Of a stretch of 64,000 nt of DNA, positions 62,010 through 64,000 are shown in pieces. A model generated the notes under the pieces. It searched no databases and had not been told where the DNA came from. It was given only the letters and a program-made list of their open reading frames with translations. The translations under genes were made by a program, and so were the position numbers. The stretch comes from Companilactobacillus hulinensis (GTDB taxonomy: Bacteria > Bacillota > Bacilli > Lactobacillales > Lactobacillaceae), in contig NZ_RHOO01000010.1 in NCBI RefSeq assembly GCF_003946555.1, positions 1-64,000 on the forward strand, in the 5' to 3' direction. Positions within the stretch are counted from its first letter, which is position 1, and every line of letters begins with the position of its first letter.

Positions 62010-63968
62010 TTACCAAATATTGACACGCTTATCTTCATCTAACCACATGCCATCATCCTTAGTAACACCGAATGCATCGTAGAACTCGTCCATATTCTGT
62101 GCCTGAACATTGGCACGTAGTGGACCTGGAGCGTGAACATCAGTTGATAGTAGCAATTCATTGAACTCTTGAGTTGCCTTCAATCTCCATACACGTGCCC
62201 AGTTAGTAAAGAACTTCTTAACATCATAGTCATCTTCAGTCTTTGCGGCTTCAAGCGCACAACGAAGTCCACCAACATCAGCAACATTCTCACTAACAAC
62301 TAACTTACCATTAACTTTGCTGCCGGCATATGGAATACCATCGAATTCATCGATCATGCTTTGTGTTAACTTAGTGAATTTAGCGTAATCTTCTTTAGTC
62401 CACCAGTTGTTCATATTACCGAATTCATCGAATTGGGCACCATTGTTATCGAAGGCATGAGAAATTTCATGAGCAATAACGGCACCGATTCCACCAAAGT
62501 TCTGACTGCTTGTTTGTTTCAAACTATAGAATGGAGCTTGCAAGATAGCAGCTGGGAACGTAATGTCATTTCTTGAAGGATCATAGCAAGCATTAACCAT
62601 ATGTCCTGGCATCAACCACTTTTCACGGTCAACTGGTTTGCTGTATTGATCTAACGAATCTTGGATAAAGATTTGTTTGATTTCACGCAAGTTATCGTAC
62701 AATGAATCATTTTCATTGATTTTGATCTTACTGTAAATATCGTCGATCTTGTCTGGATAACCGACTTTAACAACGATCTTGTCCAACTTAACAATAGCTT
62801 TTTTCTTAGTATCTTCACCTAACCAAGTATTCTGACTAATACGTTGCTCGTAAATTGAAATCATCTTCTTGATCATATTACGAACATCATTCTTAGCATC
62901 TTCACCGAAGTACTTCTTACCATAATAAACTCCGACAACTTGACTAAAAATACCAGCAGCCTTGTGATAAGCAAACTTAGTACGGTTCTGAAGTTCTTTA
63001 GCACCGCTCAAAGCTAAGCTGTATTCACCGATAACTTGACGGAATTCTTCATCAAGGCTTGAAGCATTACCAGTAAGGAAGTTTACCATCATCCAAGCTT
63101 TAATATCTTCAAAAGTATCTTCATTAATAATCTTGTTCAAATTATCCAAATAACGAGGTTCAGTAATAATAACCTTTTCAGGAGTGTCGTTAACTTGGTC
63201 AACTACTTGAGCCTTCAAGTCAACAGCATCAGATTTAGTAATATATTCATCGAATGGCATTGGGTTATACATCTTAGTATAATCGGCCCATTCTTCTGAA
63301 CTCTTAACAATTGGGACTAGAAGCTTATCGAATTTAAGTGCCTTTTCAACAATCTTCTTAGCATCATCCAAATTGTAACCAATCATTGACAACAGACGAG
63401 TTGAAACATCCGCAAATTTAGCCAAAAGTTGTTCCCCAGACTTGTTACCTTCTGCATAATAAGTCTTATCAGGCAAAATCAAGCTGGCTCCACCGACATA
63501 GACAACATTCTTAGAAGTATCTTTCATATCAGCATCGATTTCGATATCTATTGGCAATGGAAAACCGGCTTTAGAAAGTTCAGCCAAGTTATCACTGAAC
63601 TCTTGTAAGCTAGTGATATCATTGATCTTTTGAATATCCTTCAAGATTGGTTGATGATGGAACTTATTAAGATGATCAACGTTGTTAGCCAAGCGATACA
63701 ACTTAACAGCTTGTAGCATCAAATCATCATTAATTTTTTCCTCATCATTTGCGAATTCATGGAATTCCTTCATCAATGCCTTCTCGACACCTTCATCAAG
63801 GTCCATGAATCCACCAGTGCGAGGCTTGTCTGAAGGTATTTTGGCATGTTCTTGCCAATCACCATTAACAGCCAGGTACAAATTTTCTTTAAAATCTGCG
63901 GATTTGGCATCTACCATATCCCCAGCACCACCGATAACTTTACTAGTAAACAATATACCCACCACCAT
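62010..63968 (-). CDS. pepO: M13-family endopeptidase PepO
   Basis: A 652-residue cytosolic zinc metallopeptidase (neprilysin type) acting on oligopeptides. Start region GGAGDMVDAKSADFKENLYL and AVNGDW; zinc motif VIAHEISHAFDNNGAQFDEF; third ligand in SENVADVGGLRCAL; C-terminal HAPGPLRANVQAQNMDEFYD. The exact start is uncertain: ATG at 63968, or TTG five codons later (63953) with GGTGG before it. Confidence 0.93.
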   Translation of the reverse strand: MVVGILFTSKVIGGAGDMVDAKSADFKENLYLAVNGDWQEHAKIPSDKPRTGGFMDLDEGVEKALMKEFHEFANDEEKINDDLMLQAVKLYRLANNVDHLNKFHHQPILKDIQKINDITSLQEFSDNLAELSKAGFPLPIDIEIDADMKDTSKNVVYVGGASLILPDKTYYAEGNKSGEQLLAKFADVSTRLLSMIGYNLDDAKKIVEKALKFDKLLVPIVKSSEEWADYTKMYNPMPFDEYITKSDAVDLKAQVVDQVNDTPEKVIITEPRYLDNLNKIINEDTFEDIKAWMMVNFLTGNASSLDEEFRQVIGEYSLALSGAKELQNRTKFAYHKAAGIFSQVVGVYYGKKYFGEDAKNDVRNMIKKMISIYEQRISQNTWLGEDTKKKAIVKLDKIVVKVGYPDKIDDIYSKIKINENDSLYDNLREIKQIFIQDSLDQYSKPVDREKWLMPGHMVNACYDPSRNDITFPAAILQAPFYSLKQTSSQNFGGIGAVIAHEISHAFDNNGAQFDEFGNMNNWWTKEDYAKFTKLTQSMIDEFDGIPYAGSKVNGKLVVSENVADVGGLRCALEAAKTEDDYDVKKFFTNWARVWRLKATQEFNELLLSTDVHAPGPLRANVQAQNMDEFYDAFGVTKDDGMWLDEDKRVNIW

Positions 63969-64000
63969 TTGAGATTTTACCTACTACTATAACACTTTTC

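Overview
The window is AT-rich, densely packed chromosomal DNA from a Gram-positive, low-GC bacterium of the Lactobacillaceae. Shine-Dalgarno (SD) sites are strong, TTG and GTG starts are frequent, and there are many SLAP-type surface-layer domains (six proteins). Pyruvate oxidase, a PepO peptidase, a lactobacillus-type isoleucine 2-epimerase and partial menaquinone genes also fit. The SLAP flavour (YYRVAT-EWV) makes me think of Companilactobacillus; that genus call is an inference. No rRNA, tRNA, CRISPR array or complete insertion sequence was seen.

Layout. 1-4000: a broken small membrane protein gene, a 2.4-kb segment bounded by a duplicated gpmA 3' end that carries an AlbA_2/RecG-like regulator preceded by 23 exact 20-bp repeats, then intact gpmA. 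4-9 kb: a four-gene envelope operon. 9-24 kb: a surface and stress island with murein hydrolases, SLAP proteins, a ComX-like sigma factor next to a ComK-like protein, and two related ADP-ribosyltransferase-like toxin loci. The first locus has toxin, small partner and SecB-like chaperone; the second has toxin and three tandem small partners. 24-30 kb: amino-acid permease, isoleucine 2-epimerase and pyruvate oxidase. 30-34 kb: menaquinone genes menB, menE and a hotdog thioesterase. 34-36.5 kb: a candidate GNAT toxin pair, an esterase and a candidate small RNA. 36.6-41 kb: carAB. 41.7-47 kb: serA-serC under a serine-codon leader peptide with an attenuator, a divergent histidine-family phosphatase, then proBA. 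47-64 kb: transporters, a WxL surface protein, a MerR-controlled cupin/SDR operon, a FtsX-type ABC exporter, an MFS pump and pepO.

The genes fit together as amino-acid supply (carAB, serCA, proBA, amino-acid permease, racemase, PepO) plus cell-surface building and remodelling. The intergenic regions carry two families of dispersed, strongly base-paired repeats, here called A (about 110-185 bp, mostly in convergent pairs) and B (about 120 bp, with compensatory changes in their stems). The most unusual items are the toxin-partner-SecB locus and its paralogue, the serine-rich leader peptide before serC, the 20-bp repeat array before the AlbA_2 gene, the structured small RNA at 36.5 kb, and the two repeat families.
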